DNA of 64,000 nt, from assembly GCA_039619475.1 (NCBI GenBank), contig CM077116.1, positions 461,217,576-461,281,575 on the forward strand. The letters are read 5' to 3'. Both the position numbers and the translations under genes were made by a program. This DNA is from Icerya purchasi. Taxonomy: Eukaryota; Arthropoda; Insecta; Hemiptera; Monophlebidae. The notes beneath the pieces were generated by a model. The model worked only from the letters and a program-made list of their open reading frames with translations, had not been told where the DNA came from and searched no databases. Position 1 is the stretch's first letter, and each line of letters begins with the position of its first letter. Below are positions 11,898 through 23,642 of this stretch, one piece after another.

Positions 11898-13260
11898 TTA
11901 GATTTTAATTTGGTGCGAGATTGATTGAATGAAAGAAGCTAGAATAGAAACAACTGACAAGGAAGAAAAAGAGTCATTGTATGGAGTAGGAAGACCAAGA
12001 TTCAAAAAATGAGAATAGAAGAGAGAACGTTCTGAGGAAAGTAAGGAACATTCGAAGAAGACATGGTTAACACCACACAGAATAAAGGAATCTTCTGGGT
12101 GAAGAGGGCGCCACGGAGAAGAGACGAGGGAAAAACGAAAAGTGACGAAGGGAGAAAGGTATGACCGAAACGAAGACGACATATGGCAGTGATCAGGGGA
12201 CAACAAAGAGAAGGAAACATGTCAAACCATCTGGTCAGAGAATGTAAAGGCTGAACGGAAAGATAAAAGGAATTCGGATTGGAGAAAAGGGAAAAATAAA
12301 TATCCTTCCATAATGTAATATGGAACTGTTTGGAAATATGATTAATATTGTGAGCAGGAAATTTATGAAGAGGATGTATTTTGGAAGCTCCTGAGCGAGC
12401 CAAGGAATCAGCCACCTCATTATCCTCAATTCCAGCATTCCTAGAGATCCACAGTAGATCTATTTGGATAGAACGTAACAGGAATAATTCGTGAATTAGA
12501 TTGCGAATAAAAAGAACGAAAAGTTGTTGAAAAAAGGGCAACAGCAAGAGAGAGAGAAGAAATCGCCTGTAAGACACTTTCAGAGTCAGCTATTAAAAGA
12601 AATTTATCGGAGAGGATAGAAGAGGAAGAGATGAAAAGAATTGCATGAAGTATGGCAGCAGATTCAGCAGTAAATATAGAACAGCAGGAAGGAAGTTTAA
12701 AGGATTCAGAGTAGTTGTAAGAAGGAAAAACAAAGGTGGCACCAACTCCACCAGCCCTCTTAGACCCATCAGTAGAAATAACGGAAGAACTTAAAACCAT
12801 GTGAAATTCAGATTTAACTATAGAGTGAAGAAAGAATTTAGCAGAACTTGACAAATGAAATACGTGAGGAGGATGTAAGAAACTGAAATAATTAAGAGAA
12901 AAGTTATCATAGGAGAAAATACAGGGAGAAAAATTGGCAAGACGAACAGAAAAGACAAAATAAAACGCCAGTTGTGAAAAATAGATCAATAAACAGCTAT
13001 AATCCCAGAGGAAAAAAGAAAGAAGACGTTTAATTAGTAAACGATAGCCTAGATAGGATCTGCGGATGAACAAAGGGAGTGATTTTGATTCGGAAAGGAT
13101 AACAGGAATTGGAGTAGATTTACGTGCTCCCAGACAAAAACGAGGACAGGAATTTAAAATCCGGTCAAGCTTTAACAGAAGAGATTTAGAAGCGTTGCCG
13201 TATATATAGAGGAACAATAGTCCAACTTAGAAAGAATGAGAGACTTATACAATAAGGAAA
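11898..13260 (-). pseudogene. RT thumb, RNase H and C-terminal module relic of copy B1
   Basis: Read on the minus strand from 13217: thumb (NSCPRFCLGA, ESKSLPLFIRRSYLGYR), then RNase H with TDGSK, TAESAAIL and ADSESVLQAI, holding the first three acidic catalytic residues. After a frame change the last part is LLWISRNAGIEDNEVADSLA. The usual PGHSG is altered to SRNAG, so the catalytic His is lost, while the final Asp remains. The C-terminal part (LRFGHTFLPSS) continues in another frame. Several frameshifts are present. The matching domains of B2 and B5 are intact, which identifies these lesions as decay. Confidence 0.75.
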
Positions 13261-13311
13261 GAATGTAAGGATCACCACTCCACCTGTACGATGAGAGTGA
13301 TTTTAAAAGAA

Positions 13312-13740
13312 CGTTATTCCGGTGCTTCTGTGCGGAGTTGAAACGTGGACCTTGAAAGCCAGCTCTATTAGACGTTCAGAGGCTACAGAGATGTGGCTTC
13401 TTAGAAGGCTATTAAGAATTTCATGGACCAAAAAAGTCTCAAATAATAATGTACTGAAAAGAGCTGGCATAGAAAGGAAGCTCATAAAAAATATTAAAAA
13501 AAGGAAAATGGCATATCTCGGTCATATGCTGAGAGGAGAAAAGTATCGCATTCCGCGCCTAATTCTTCAAGGAAGAATCGATGGTAAAAGACCAGTTGGT
13601 AGAAGCACTCGTGGATAAAAAACATCAAGAAGTGGAGTAACATCAACGATATCGGCTTACTCTTTAAGGCGGAAAGGCAGAGAAATTATTGGGAATAGTC
13701 TACGCACTGTATCGTGTACGGCAATAAAAAAAGAAGAATC
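13312..13740 (+). mobile_element. RTE-like non-LTR element, 3' fragment nested in B1
   Basis: The open frame 13322-13618 begins LLCGVETWTLKASS and contains EMWLLRRLLRISWTKK and KRKMAYLGHMLRGEKYRI. This is the typical C-terminus of craniofacial-ORF-like RTE/BovB-type reverse transcriptases (LLYGxETWTL...RRMLRISW...LxYxGHxxR). A frameshift at about 13615 separates the last 30 residues, with LRTVSCTAI just before the A-rich end (ATAAAAAAAGAAGAA). It lies in the opposite orientation inside B1. An ATTTTAA repeat near both edges (about 13295 and 13739) is a candidate target duplication. B1 homology resumes after it. Confidence 0.7.
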
Positions 13741-14482
13741 ATTTTAAGACAAGAAGTATACAGGCGATTAATGTGCTCTTGAAAGGACAGACGGCCGTAA
13801 AGTAGCACACTCAAGTAACAGAAGCACTCCACAGGAGGGACAGGATAATGACTTAAGGTTAGATTGATTGAGGAAGGATTATATGAACGGAAAGTTAAAA
13901 CCATGACCCCGCGGCTTAATGAAGAGAGAGACGAAAAGATGAATATTAGCAAGAGCATTTTCTAAAGTGGCTATATGTTGTGAGAAGAAGAGTAAATAAG
14001 GATATAATCCGCATAGAATAGAGACGATGGATTTAATGGAAGAGAAGCAATATGAGAAGTATAGATATTAAAGAGGAATAGAACTAAGACAGGAACCCTG
14101 AGGAAGACCACGAACATCTTTTCTTGAGGTGGAATAACAAGAAGTGGATAGATGTATAGTAGTCCGGTTTTGGAAAAGACTAATAATAAGGGAAACAACA
14201 TGGACCGGAAGATGCAATAGCAGCATTATATTTCCTAAGAATAGGGAGGTGAACATTGTCAAATGCACTGGAAACATCAATAAAGGCTGCGATAGTAAAA
14301 TTTTTGTTTATATAGGAATTACGAATGTCAGAAAGGCAAACACTAATGCAATCAGGAGGACCAAGACAGGGACAAAAACCGAACATATTATTATGAATTA
14401 AGTTATTGTGTTCGAGAAACCAGACAAGCCGTTTATTTAACAAGTTCGACCAATGGTCTGAAATTATTACCGTCCATGCCAT
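13686..14482 (-). pseudogene. RT palm and finger relic of copy B1
   Basis: Overlapping minus-strand frames carry LVWFLEHNNLIHNNMFGFCP, FTIAAFIDVSSAFDNVHLP (motif A with Asp), RGLPQGSCLS (motif B) and YADYILIYSS (motif C). Motif C in B2 reads FTDD, so here the second catalytic Asp has become Tyr. With at least three frame changes the enzyme is dead. Homology to B2 stops near 14455, the 5' truncation point. Confidence 0.75.
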
Positions 14483-14960
14483 GACACGAGATTTTATTAA
14501 AGGATAACGCCATTTCTAGTTCTTGCATATCAATAGTTCTAGAGAGAAAGTGACTATTGCTATTAGATAGTATCATCGAACTTGGAGTCTGAGTAATTTC
14601 CGGTAAATTCGGTACATATGATGGTGCAATATTGTTTATAAATCCATCACAGCATTCCGGTGAAGTAATGTTACACGAACCGTTACCTTCAAATGTTCTT
14701 TTAATTTTTTAAATTTTTGACCAAACTAACGAAGTAGGCGTATTTCGATTGATATTGAAAACAAAACTTTTCCAACACTGCGCCTTGCGCTGCAACAAGT
14801 GCCTACGAGTAAGAGAGCCTCCTGCTTTTTAAATTCCAGATAGTCTGACGTGCTCCTACTTTGATGAAAAACTCGAAACGGTACATTTTTTTCCCCTGAC
14901 CATATCAGCACAGATTCTATTCCATCAGGGCGTAGGGGGTCGCTTGCCAAGGTAGACAGT
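14455..14960 (-). pseudogene. Fragment C: linker between endonuclease and RT of a non-LTR element
   Basis: On the minus strand, the frame from 14950 contains SRSTSDYLEFKKQEALLL, equivalent to the conserved basic linker that follows the endonuclease in I/R1-group ORF2 proteins (compare PSDLIAFRKARAAAREVI in element H). A second frame continues with NTPTSLVW and, after a break, FINNIAPSYVPNLPEITQTP and FLSRTIDMQELEMALSF, ending with a SCHGMDG block that corresponds to the (A/S)PGxDG entry to the RT. It ends at the B1 junction. It is a different family from B, and the rest of the element is not in the window. Confidence 0.55.
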
Positions 14961-17900
14961 CCGTTTTTTTGCAGTGCATTAGGACGCGCAATAAAATTTC
15001 AATTTTATTTTGGAGTAATTGAAAATTCTCCGATTATCTTCAATGACTTGCAATAAACGCAATGTTATGATTAATCCGGAAGCGAACGAAAGAAAGAAAT
15101 CTTAAGATTTCTCTCATCTTCTTAGAAAGCCACGTACACAACCGTGTAATAATTTAAAAAGGCCGAAACAAAATTGTCAAAAACACAAAACGCCGATTAA
15201 GATCTACATGTTTATAACAACTTTTTTGACTAAGACAATAACTGCTAGTTAATATGCTTTACCTAAAATTAAAGTATAATCGGAGTTGATGGAAATTCCA
15301 AAAAATTGTGAAAATAATTTTTTAAAAATGACAATCACTGGTGAGATTAATGTTTTTAAGTACGAATTTCAATCTTATTTCCATTTTAAAGTATTATATA
15401 CACACGAATGGTACCTACTGATCTTTGTGATCTATGAGAACTAATCCGAATCAATGATAAAGTCTGGCTTACTATGTGATCTTACTCCGTGTCCACGATT
15501 GCGAACAAAATCATATTCAACATTTGTTTATTCCCTGATGTAGAGTCGAGAAAAATGGTCTGCTAGTGACACGTACTCCATCTTCTAACCGTTACATTCA
15601 TTCTATACAATGTTTAAAATCAGTAAGAGAACAAAAATACTTCTATGGGTAATTCTAAGTTTTTTTAGACGCGTTTACGTCGCCGTGCAGTGTGACAAGA
15701 TGTCAGATAGAATGAATCAGCGAAGGAAGTAAATCAGTTGGACTCGGAGTGCATGGTAAGATGCAGTTGAAATTGAGCGACAGAAGGATTATTCAGCAGT
15801 ACGACAGTGAATATTGAAAATAATTGGTAAATTTTTAGGAGAAGGTTATCGAAAGAAAAAAAAACCCAGACGAGTGATGAAGGCATAAAAAGTAAGGAGA
15901 ATGCGCGAAAGTAGTCCAATTGCGAGAAGATGGGCGCTATGTTATGATGCATTAAACTGAAAAGCGTAGTTTTAATCGGTAGATGTAAGACGAATGTAGT
16001 ACTGATCTGAACGATTTTGTTACGTAACACTTCTTTGTTTTCAGTAATTCCGCACGCAATCAATGCAATTCTCGTTAATCTATCGCGAAGTAGTCGAGCG
16101 AATACGATTATTTTCAAACTTGACTTTGGAACATTTTCTGAAATATTTGACAGAGGATAGACCACTATATCATCTTTGGAAAATAGCAACAACATCGCTA
16201 CTGTCATTATTGCCGTTATCACTATTAATAATATTAATATTATCGTTGGTATTTTTTTGTCGGATGGTCTAAATGTTTACTGTACCGCTATTTAGCGTAT
16301 GCTCGCAGCGCGTTCGTTTAACGAATAAAATACTGCAGAAAAAATATTACATCCATTTATTGATTAAAATATTTCCCTTAAAACGAAAATGTTATTTATA
16401 CGCGCGACAATTTTGCCCGCTTAATAAATTTTTACGATCAGAATTATATCCAACAAATTTTCCAAAGAAGCCTTTTCTCCATAGTGAATTACAAAAGTGG
16501 AAAAAGGAAAATTAAAAAATTTACCATCTTCGTATTTTTTTATCGAATTGAAAAATATAAAGAAATCACTCTCGCATATCATCGCGCTATTATCGTCAGC
16601 AAAATGATGAACATTTACAAAAATTTTCCTCATTTCGAGCTAGCGAATTTACCTGGCCCACTCCGTGTCGTGGAGTTGGAAATCTACTGCCAAATCTCTG
16701 AACTATTTTTCTCGAAATTCGATTAAGAGTCGATTCATTCAGCGGAAACAATCGTTTGGACGACGACGATTTATCGAAAAGAGTGACTCCTTTTTTGCGA
16801 TGACGTTACTGACTTTTATTTCGTTACGCGAAAACGAGCCTGTATCAGTTTGATTATTCAATCAGCTGTGTTAGCTTGAATGCCTTATAATAATTTTTGC
16901 TTTAGAACATCTGTCCTCTTTCTAGTAATATCACGTACTTTCGCAACGGAAGCATCTCGTCTTTATACGTTTTACACTTTCAGTGGAGCAAAAGTAAGTC
17001 GTGTGTCATTAATGAAATTGAACGCGATTAACCGCTTTATATTCTTGAACGAGCTGCTCATTGAGTGATTTCTTAGGAAATTTTCTTAGAAAATATCTCT
17101 GCCAACTGTCCTTTATCACTCTCTGCCGGGACAGTGCATTTTTTTCTCTCTGTTTTCTTCTCTTTCCCTCTGTACAATATCGTATTTATAAAGTGGAACA
17201 GTTTCATTATCCGGTGCACTGCCTATCGTTTATTGACCATGACCAATTCATCAGTCGTGAACATCCAGCATATTTCGCTGGCAGCTGAACGATAAATGCG
17301 ATTCCGGCGAATCTTTCTCCTGGCAAAACATAGCCGCTATGAAATATCCCCTACACTTGAAACTGAATGGAATCTAATGGTAGAATATTGGGAAAATTCT
17401 ATCAAGTCGTTTTCAGATTGCAAGATTACTTGTATCCGAAACTTTAATTTCAGGCCTATAAAATGCATTCCAGAAACTAGTGAAAATTTGATCATCACGT
17501 TACTATCCTAGGAGTAGGATACAATGCGTATAGGGGAGTCAATTTAGAATTTCACTTCGGAAAAATTCCTGCCTCAAAAATTTTTGTCAGAAAGTCTTCC
17601 TTTTACGATGTACAAAAAATAACATATCAAAATGTTTCCGCACGAAACCTTACGCTAATTTTTTTATTTATGTAACAATTAAGATACAAAAATACGGTTT
17701 TTTGAAAATATCTCATTTAATTCAATTTGTAGTTACGTAAAAAACATGTATTAGACTTGCTTCAATGATTAAAATTGAACGAGTAATAATTTGTTAATTA
17801 ACGCACCAAACGACTATGCGTCGAACGTCTGCGAACGCGAAGGATGGACTCCCCGGCATTTGCTCTCGCAGCACATAAGTCAGTGTAACTTTTGACAGAC

Positions 17901-18109
17901 AAAACGAATCGTTATAAAACAAATTGCACATTAAAAGGTAAGTATTTCTCGAAGTATTAAGTGTGTTTTAAAGATTTTTAAAATACTTTTAATATTTTAT
18001 ATTTCAATTTGAAGTTAAGTATTACGTCAATTTCGAATAGTTTCTTTAAATTTTTCATTAACTAAGTAAAATTGAATGTAGGTGAATACATACTTGTTTG
18101 TTAAACCTG
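14961..18109. other. Non-coding stretch
   Basis: No recognisable protein. Open frames at 15734-16222 (minus) and 16063-17511 (plus) are hydrophobic or basic without motifs and change frame often. A sequence near 17879-17943 has a TCAGT initiator-like motif followed about 55 bases later by a perfect AG|GTAAGT donor (see findings). I cannot prove a transcript. Confidence 0.5.
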
Positions 18110-18371
18110 TATAATAAAACAAACTTTAATAAAAAACAATAAGAGTAAACAATATAGAACAATAAATTAGATAAATACCTTAATTAGAAACGTTTTCGGG
18201 CATAACCCATCATCAGCTAAAACTAACAAACACACGTTTTAAGTTTCCACTAAGTTAGTTTTAGCTGATGATGGGTTATGCCCGAAAACGTTTCTAATTA
18301 AGGTATTTATCTAATTTATTGTTATAAATTATTTACTCTTGTTGTTTGTTATTAAAGTTTGTTTTATTATA
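18110..18371. repeat. 262-bp imperfect palindrome with hammerhead-like cores in both arms
   Basis: The left arm 18110-18228 is the near-perfect reverse complement of 18254-18371. The 25-base centre is ACACGTTTTAAG-like. TA dinucleotides at both outer ends would fit a 2-bp TA duplication. Each arm contains CTGATGA, then GGGTTATGCCC (a small stem-loop), then GAAA followed by ACGTTTC (plus strand: CTGATGA 18265-18271, GAAA 18284-18287). This is the layout of the hammerhead ribozyme core found in the terminal repeats of Penelope-like elements. It has no coding capacity. Alternatives are a MITE or a foldback element. Confidence 0.8.
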
Positions 18372-20429
18372 TAAGTAAAATTGACATGAAAAATAAACGG
18401 ATCTGTGGATAGTATATTTAAAGTGATTATCTAAAATACGTATTTGAGCAAAAAAATTTAAAAAATTTATTTTGCAAGATTGTGAGACCTCCAAACATGG
18501 CTAATTTTCAAAAATCTTATTTTTCCGTCTCAAGTCTTCAGCTTTAACTGTTAATTTTACAATTATTAAAAAATGATATTAACAGTTTATAGGTGACTAA
18601 TTTAAAGGTTATGATGTGTACTTTGAGATGGTATAATTTATGTTGCGGCATTTACAATATTTTATGCTAATTTTCAAAGAAAAGGACAAAAAAAAATTCC
18701 AGGCCTAAAAATTTTGAAAATTTGACCGTAAAAAAATTATTTTACTTTAATAAAAAAAAAAAAAAAATTCAACGATTTAAGCATGTAGAGGTGGTAGCTT
18801 GGATACTTATTGTCAAAACTCTATTTTTTTTTTTTTTTCAAAGTATTTAACATTGATTAGCGAAAAATTACGGAAAAACGTTAAAAACGTCGATTTTTTT
18901 GAGAAATATAAATATTTTGTTTGAACATTTAATATAAAACAACCGTCCACATGACTGTAACATACGCACGGACTTTGGGAATGTTTCTAACGTATATAAT
19001 AATAAGGTGAGTCAGCCATCTTAGATATTTCATACTCTATGGTAAAAGTTACTACGCAAAGTACGTTAGTTATTCGGCGCGTTGCTGCGTTGTTGCACGT
19101 AGTGCAAAGTAATATTCGGTTTTTCATCAGCAACTGATTGAAAAATATTATTTAATATTATTAATAATTCTTTAAATAATAATCATTTAATATTATTAAA
19201 AAAAAAGAGAAGTGGTGTCTAGAGGGGGACACTCGGTAGGAACGAAGTTCCTTTCACTTTTTGGTAGATATACAAGTATAAAGTCATTCATGAAGTATAC
19301 GAGAAAAAAAAATGACACAATATATAAATCCCGTATAAATTAAAACAAAAACAATAAATAAATCATCAGACTCGTTATACTTTAAATGAATAAATAAAAT
19401 CCTTTAATTTTTAAAATTGCAGTTTTATTTTAATATTATTATTGTTAACGTTGTACTTATTGTTTATTATATTTAATTTTACTGCATTTACTATCTCAAA
19501 TTTGTGAAAAGTATATAAAAGTTCGTTATTGTTCATTTTTTATTTTAATTTTGTATTTTTACTGATTTTTGGGTGACCATTTCGAATATTGTAAATCTGA
19601 TATTAGATTCGTAATCAGTATATTCAAAAACACTTATCAACTAATTTTCAAATTTTTTCATCGATTTACAGTCGAGATATTCAATTGTAATTTGTTGTTA
19701 ATAAACGAACAAACAATTAGCGGCCTTTTTTGAATAGGAACATTTTTTTCTAACAATATTTATAAGCGAATGCAAAAGGTTTCATAAAAAAATATGGAAA
19801 CAGGACTTATTCCGAGGTTAAGGCCCGTTTTCGTCTAATATGACTCGCCTATAATGGCACTTTCGAAACATTGATCATTCACGCAATACTGCCATTTTTA
19901 TGTCCGCAAAAATTAACTCACGATCAGCGGATTTCAAAAAGTTTCGCTGATGATATCATCGATCTCTTAATCGAATTATTCGAATCGTAGAAGGTTTTAC
20001 GGAAAAGCACACGTGTCTACTGTCATTTTTGAACGCTTTCGTTTAACTGCCAGTCTGGATTAATCAAATCTTGCTGTTAAAACATTTTCCCTGATGGAAG
20101 GCTTTTTTAGTGATCCATTCTTTTATCGTGACAAGACGAGTATTCGCAGTAACTTTTAATGTTCAATAAACACGACATTTGCTGTTTTTAACATTTTTTA
20201 TTATATCGATTCGGCGTGTGTCTCGTTAACGCGCGCTAAAAATTATCGTATGTCAGCTGTTCGCTATAATCAGTAGCGTATTTTTGAAATATTAAGAAAT
20301 AATAGAAACTGCATATATATATATATATATTAATAAAACACTCTTTTTCGTTTCCTTACAAAAAAGCAGTCCATGAACAAAAGAAATATTTTTAAAAAGG
20401 CACACATTTTAAATACCCTGCAAATTAAT
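18372..20429. other. Non-coding stretch
   Basis: AT-rich with homopolymer runs. No protein, RNA gene or element match recognised. A small perfect hairpin AGGAACGAAGTTCCT lies near 19237. Confidence 0.5.
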
Positions 20430-20439
20430 TAATAGTTTT

Positions 20440-21204
20440 GAATCGAATGAAGGGAAGAAAGAACGTGGATAAGCGAGCGTATGTGGAGTATAATTAAATC
20501 ACAGGAATGATCCCAGGTAGGGGAGAACAAATGGCCTGAACCGGCGGTCATGGAGTCAGATATAATCAAGAAATTGATTTTCTGTGGGTTTCTAGTCATT
20601 CGAACATTTTCGGTAATAAAGCGGCGGACTCCTTGGCTCGGGTTGCTACCTCTTCTCACTTTTTCTTTAAAAGAGTCCCATCGTCCAATCTGCTTCCGCT
20701 GCGCAAAGGTTTTCATCTCAGACTTTGGTATCGGATGTACACATTTCCTCTTTCTCTAACAATTGCTCTTTTTATCTGTCTGTTCAACTTGGTCTTCCTA
20801 CCAATCGGTGGTTTTCTTTATTTCCTTCGCTTTGTCGTTCTGTTGTTTTCTCCGTTATTCGTCTGCGTTTTTAAACCATAGTCTTATATCTTCCTCCCGT
20901 TTTCGTTTTTCGTCGGCTGCCTCTCCATATTGTGCTCTCTAACTTAAACGAAGAGCATGTTTGCGATGCAGATCATGTGAGTGCTCATCTCTTTCTGCTA
21001 AGTGTTCTCCTTTCTATTACATTTTATTGATACTTGGTCTTCCTACTGCATATTGCGCCTCTTATGTCTTATCTTTTCCCTCTCCACAGATTGTTCCTTT
21101 CTCCTAACAATATCTGACTGTATTAAGATCTCATTCCTATTTTAATTATTTCTGAGTAACGCCCCCCCCCATCCGGTTGACGAGCAAAAATAAAAAAAAA
21201 AAAA
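20440..21204 (+). mobile_element. Family B copy with 5' inversion (copy B4)
   Basis: The right part (about 20571-21204) reads plus: DLLWVPGHSG-type RNase H sequence (decayed, with LARVA homology), the C-terminal module, and an A-rich tail ending at 21204. The left part (20440-20572) reads minus: FLIISDSMTAGSGH then RSLIHVLSSLHSI, which in B5 lies immediately upstream of the right part (55495-55625). The two pieces therefore meet with the 5' piece inverted. A 10-base direct repeat TAATAGTTTT (20430-20439 and 21205-21214) flanks the whole unit. This is the expected product of twin priming. Confidence 0.75.
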
Positions 21205-21231
21205 TAATAGTTTTCGTCGAATGATGACTTT

Positions 21232-21410
21232 TTTTTTTCCTTATCGGTTCGTCAACATGGACATTGGTCCAAGAACAAAGGACAAAGGGGGACCACAGAG
21301 ACTTAGATCCTAACACGATCAGAAATAGCCGACAAAAAGAATCAAGGGCTTGGATAACAGAAGGAATTTTAAAAAGGGTTTTGCTAAACTATATGCTGGC
21401 TACCATGGCG
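21232..21410 (-). mobile_element. Short minus-strand element 3' end (family B-like)
   Basis: Begins with a poly(T) run (21230-21238) on the plus strand, followed by TTATCGGTTCGTCAACATGG. It then contains a CACAGAGACTTAGATCCT stretch resembling the 3' region of B2 just inside its tail (about 31550). About 180 bases remain, with no readable coding domain. It sits tail-to-tail with B4. Confidence 0.35.
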
Positions 21411-21459
21411 TAGTTGTTTTTTTTTTCCTTTTAACTTTTAAAATCTTTTAAAAGAAAAG

Positions 21460-21499
21460 AGAACCCGCTATATGAATTATAATTTTTCAACTGGGTTCT
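21460..21499 (-). other. 3'-terminal nested stem-loop of element D
   Basis: Outer stem AGAACCC (21460-21466) / GGGTTCT (21493-21499), seven perfect pairs. Inner stem TGAA (21473-21476) / TTCA (21486-21489). It lies about 35 bases inside the poly(A) tail, which shows as poly(T) at 21416-21426. Confidence 0.6.
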
Positions 21500-21639
21500 T
21501 CATCCTTCTGTGTTCTATTTAATTATGATTGAAATATTTTCATATTATATATTTAATAAATTTTCACATTATATACTAAATTTTAATTTTATCTTTTATT
21601 AAAGAGCCTACAAAAATTTATTATTTTATGGAAGTCCTG

Positions 21640-23633
21640 TTTATTAAACTTACTAATAGATTTATAATTTGCTTCTTTTCTCCTTTTTCAAGAAATTTTG
21701 TACATTCATGGTATCTGCATGGAAGGAATCATCGACCTTTCTATTACAATCCTGACATATTTCTGAGTGTAAGATTTTAAAGTGTTTTAAATCATAGCAA
21801 TAGTTTCCATGACTAGTTAAATATTTCGTAAAATGAAAGCTAGTTTCAAAATATTTCATTGCTAACCTCTTTCCTATGGCCGGAATTATACGTTATTATT
21901 CTATCTGTTGATGATTGATCATATCCTGTCAAAATTGAACATTGCCTAATTTTAATTTTCAATTTCCTCTAATAATCTTTTTTTTTATCATATGTTGTTT
22001 GCTTTTTTTTTTTTTTTCTTGTTTTAGATTTTTAATGTTATTTGTAAGTTGCCATTTTAAATCAATTGTCATTATAGCTGCTACTACGTTGTCTGAAACA
22101 TAAGAAATTGTGCTATATCCAGAGGTTACCCCTATTCAAATTTTTTTTTTCTAGTTTTAATAATTTATTTTTATCCGCTTCCCTCAGTATCAGATAATAA
22201 ACCGTAAAGCAATATTCTATTATTGAGCCAACAATAGCCTTATGTAAGATTATTCTTGTTTATATTTTAATCCAAACGTTAATTAGAGTGCAACGATTTT
22301 AGTGTAATGCAAAACCCTTTGATTTTATCTATAATGTATTCTACGTGTTTACGAAAAAATTGAAATTATTACCTATTATATTACATCGAGATATTTCATT
22401 TCATTTAGAATTATAATTTTATTATTATCTTCATCTAAATTTTTTTAACTATGTTCTTTGATAATTAACTTATCATGTTTCCTGCTTATTAATAGGGCGT
22501 GTGTTTTAGTAGTGTTAAATTTAAGACCTAGTTCATTTTTTTTTTTTTTTTTTTTTTTTGATTAATTGGTCTTATTACGTTATTAATTTTAAGTACTTCT
22601 TCTGTTCCAGTAAATCCAACAACTAACATTACATCATCTGCATAACTAATTATATTTGAAATCTTGTCCAACTGAATTTCATGGATAGTACTCATAGCAA
22701 TATTAAAGAGTGTGGGGCCCAGTGTTGATCCTTGTGTTGGATTCCGCAGCACTCAGTTTCCCATTATATATTAATTTATTTTCTTGATTAAATAATTCTA
22801 TTTTTCTGTCTGTAAGATACAGTTTAATATAATTTTCTGTACCGAAGGTGAAAAATCTTTGTTTTTTAATATTTCTAGTATTTTATTAATTTTAATTCTA
22901 TCAAAGGCTTCAATTACATGAAAATTGATTAAAAGAATGTGTCTTGCTGAATTTTTGAATATTAAAATATCTTTGTATAATTTTTTAACAGCGATTTCAG
23001 TTGACTTATTTTTAATATAACCAAAACTGATTTATATATAATATACATCTCTTTCATTCATTTCCAAGTCTAGAAAAAAAGTTTTTATAAATTTTTCAAA
23101 TACTTTACCGAAAGCTGGAAGAAGTGTTTTTGGACGGTTTAACATAGAATTTGTAAATTTTTTACCTGGTTTGTTTAATATTTTAACTTTTCTTTGTTTC
23201 CAGCAATTCAGGAAGTATCCTAAATCTAAACATTTTTGGAAAATTGTTTTTAATATATATCTATTTTATGAATAATTTCAATAATTTTATTTGAAATTTG
23301 GTCACAACCGTTAGTTTTTTTATTATCTAAGTTTTTCATTATTTTAGTTAAATTATCATCATGAATTATGAACTTTGTTTCTGAATTCTTATAATTGTTG
23401 AAGTTTATTATGTCTTGTGGAAATAATTCATCAAAAATACAATTATGCTTTTCTGTTTCATTATAAATAATTTTGTCATTTATTCCGAAGGATAATAGTT
23501 TTTTTAAAACTTTTTCTACACAAATGTTATATGGCCTCTACCAAACTAGAATTCTCAACTGGTTCATGCCAATTTTGATATTTTGAATTTTGTACTTTCA
23601 CTTTACATATTTTTTCAATTTTTCTTTATTTTT
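21640..23633 (-). pseudogene. RT and C-terminal region relic of element D
   Basis: Minus-strand fragments in order: FDELFPQDIINF (about 23440), KKTNGCDQISNKIIE (the PGxDG block with Pro changed), LLPAFGKVFEKFIK (about 23110), KNKSTEIAVKKLYKDILIF with ARHILLINFHVIEAFDRI (motif A), then TQGSTLGPTLFNIAMSTI (motif B, 22740-22690) and ISYADDVMLVVGF (motif C, intact YADD) in the frame ending 22528. The C-terminal part includes YLTSHGNYCYDLKHFKI with HSEICQDC, like the LTGHGxFxxYLxxF...C..C end of R1/Jockey-type ORF2. At least five frame breaks. The poly(A)-like Lys run at 22528-22560 is a homopolymer expansion. Confidence 0.7.
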
Positions 23634-23642
23634 AACCTTAGT

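Larger units (their letters stand above)
11809..14455 (-). mobile_element. Family B non-LTR retrotransposon, 5'-truncated, decayed (copy B1)
   Basis: The minus-strand copy starts at the poly(T) at 11805-11819 (its poly(A) tail) and runs through the C-terminal module, RNase H, RT thumb, palm and fingers, ending near 14455 against fragment C. Over its length it aligns with B2 (31492-33720). An RTE-like fragment at 13312-13740 interrupts it. The last 30 bases before the tail form a hairpin (TGGGC/GCCCA outer, GCT/AGC inner, 11824-11852). Confidence 0.8.

Noticed and set aside
15734..17511. Several short open frames on both strands
   Set aside because: Low-complexity hydrophobic translations, no domain, no conserved start and no consistent frame.
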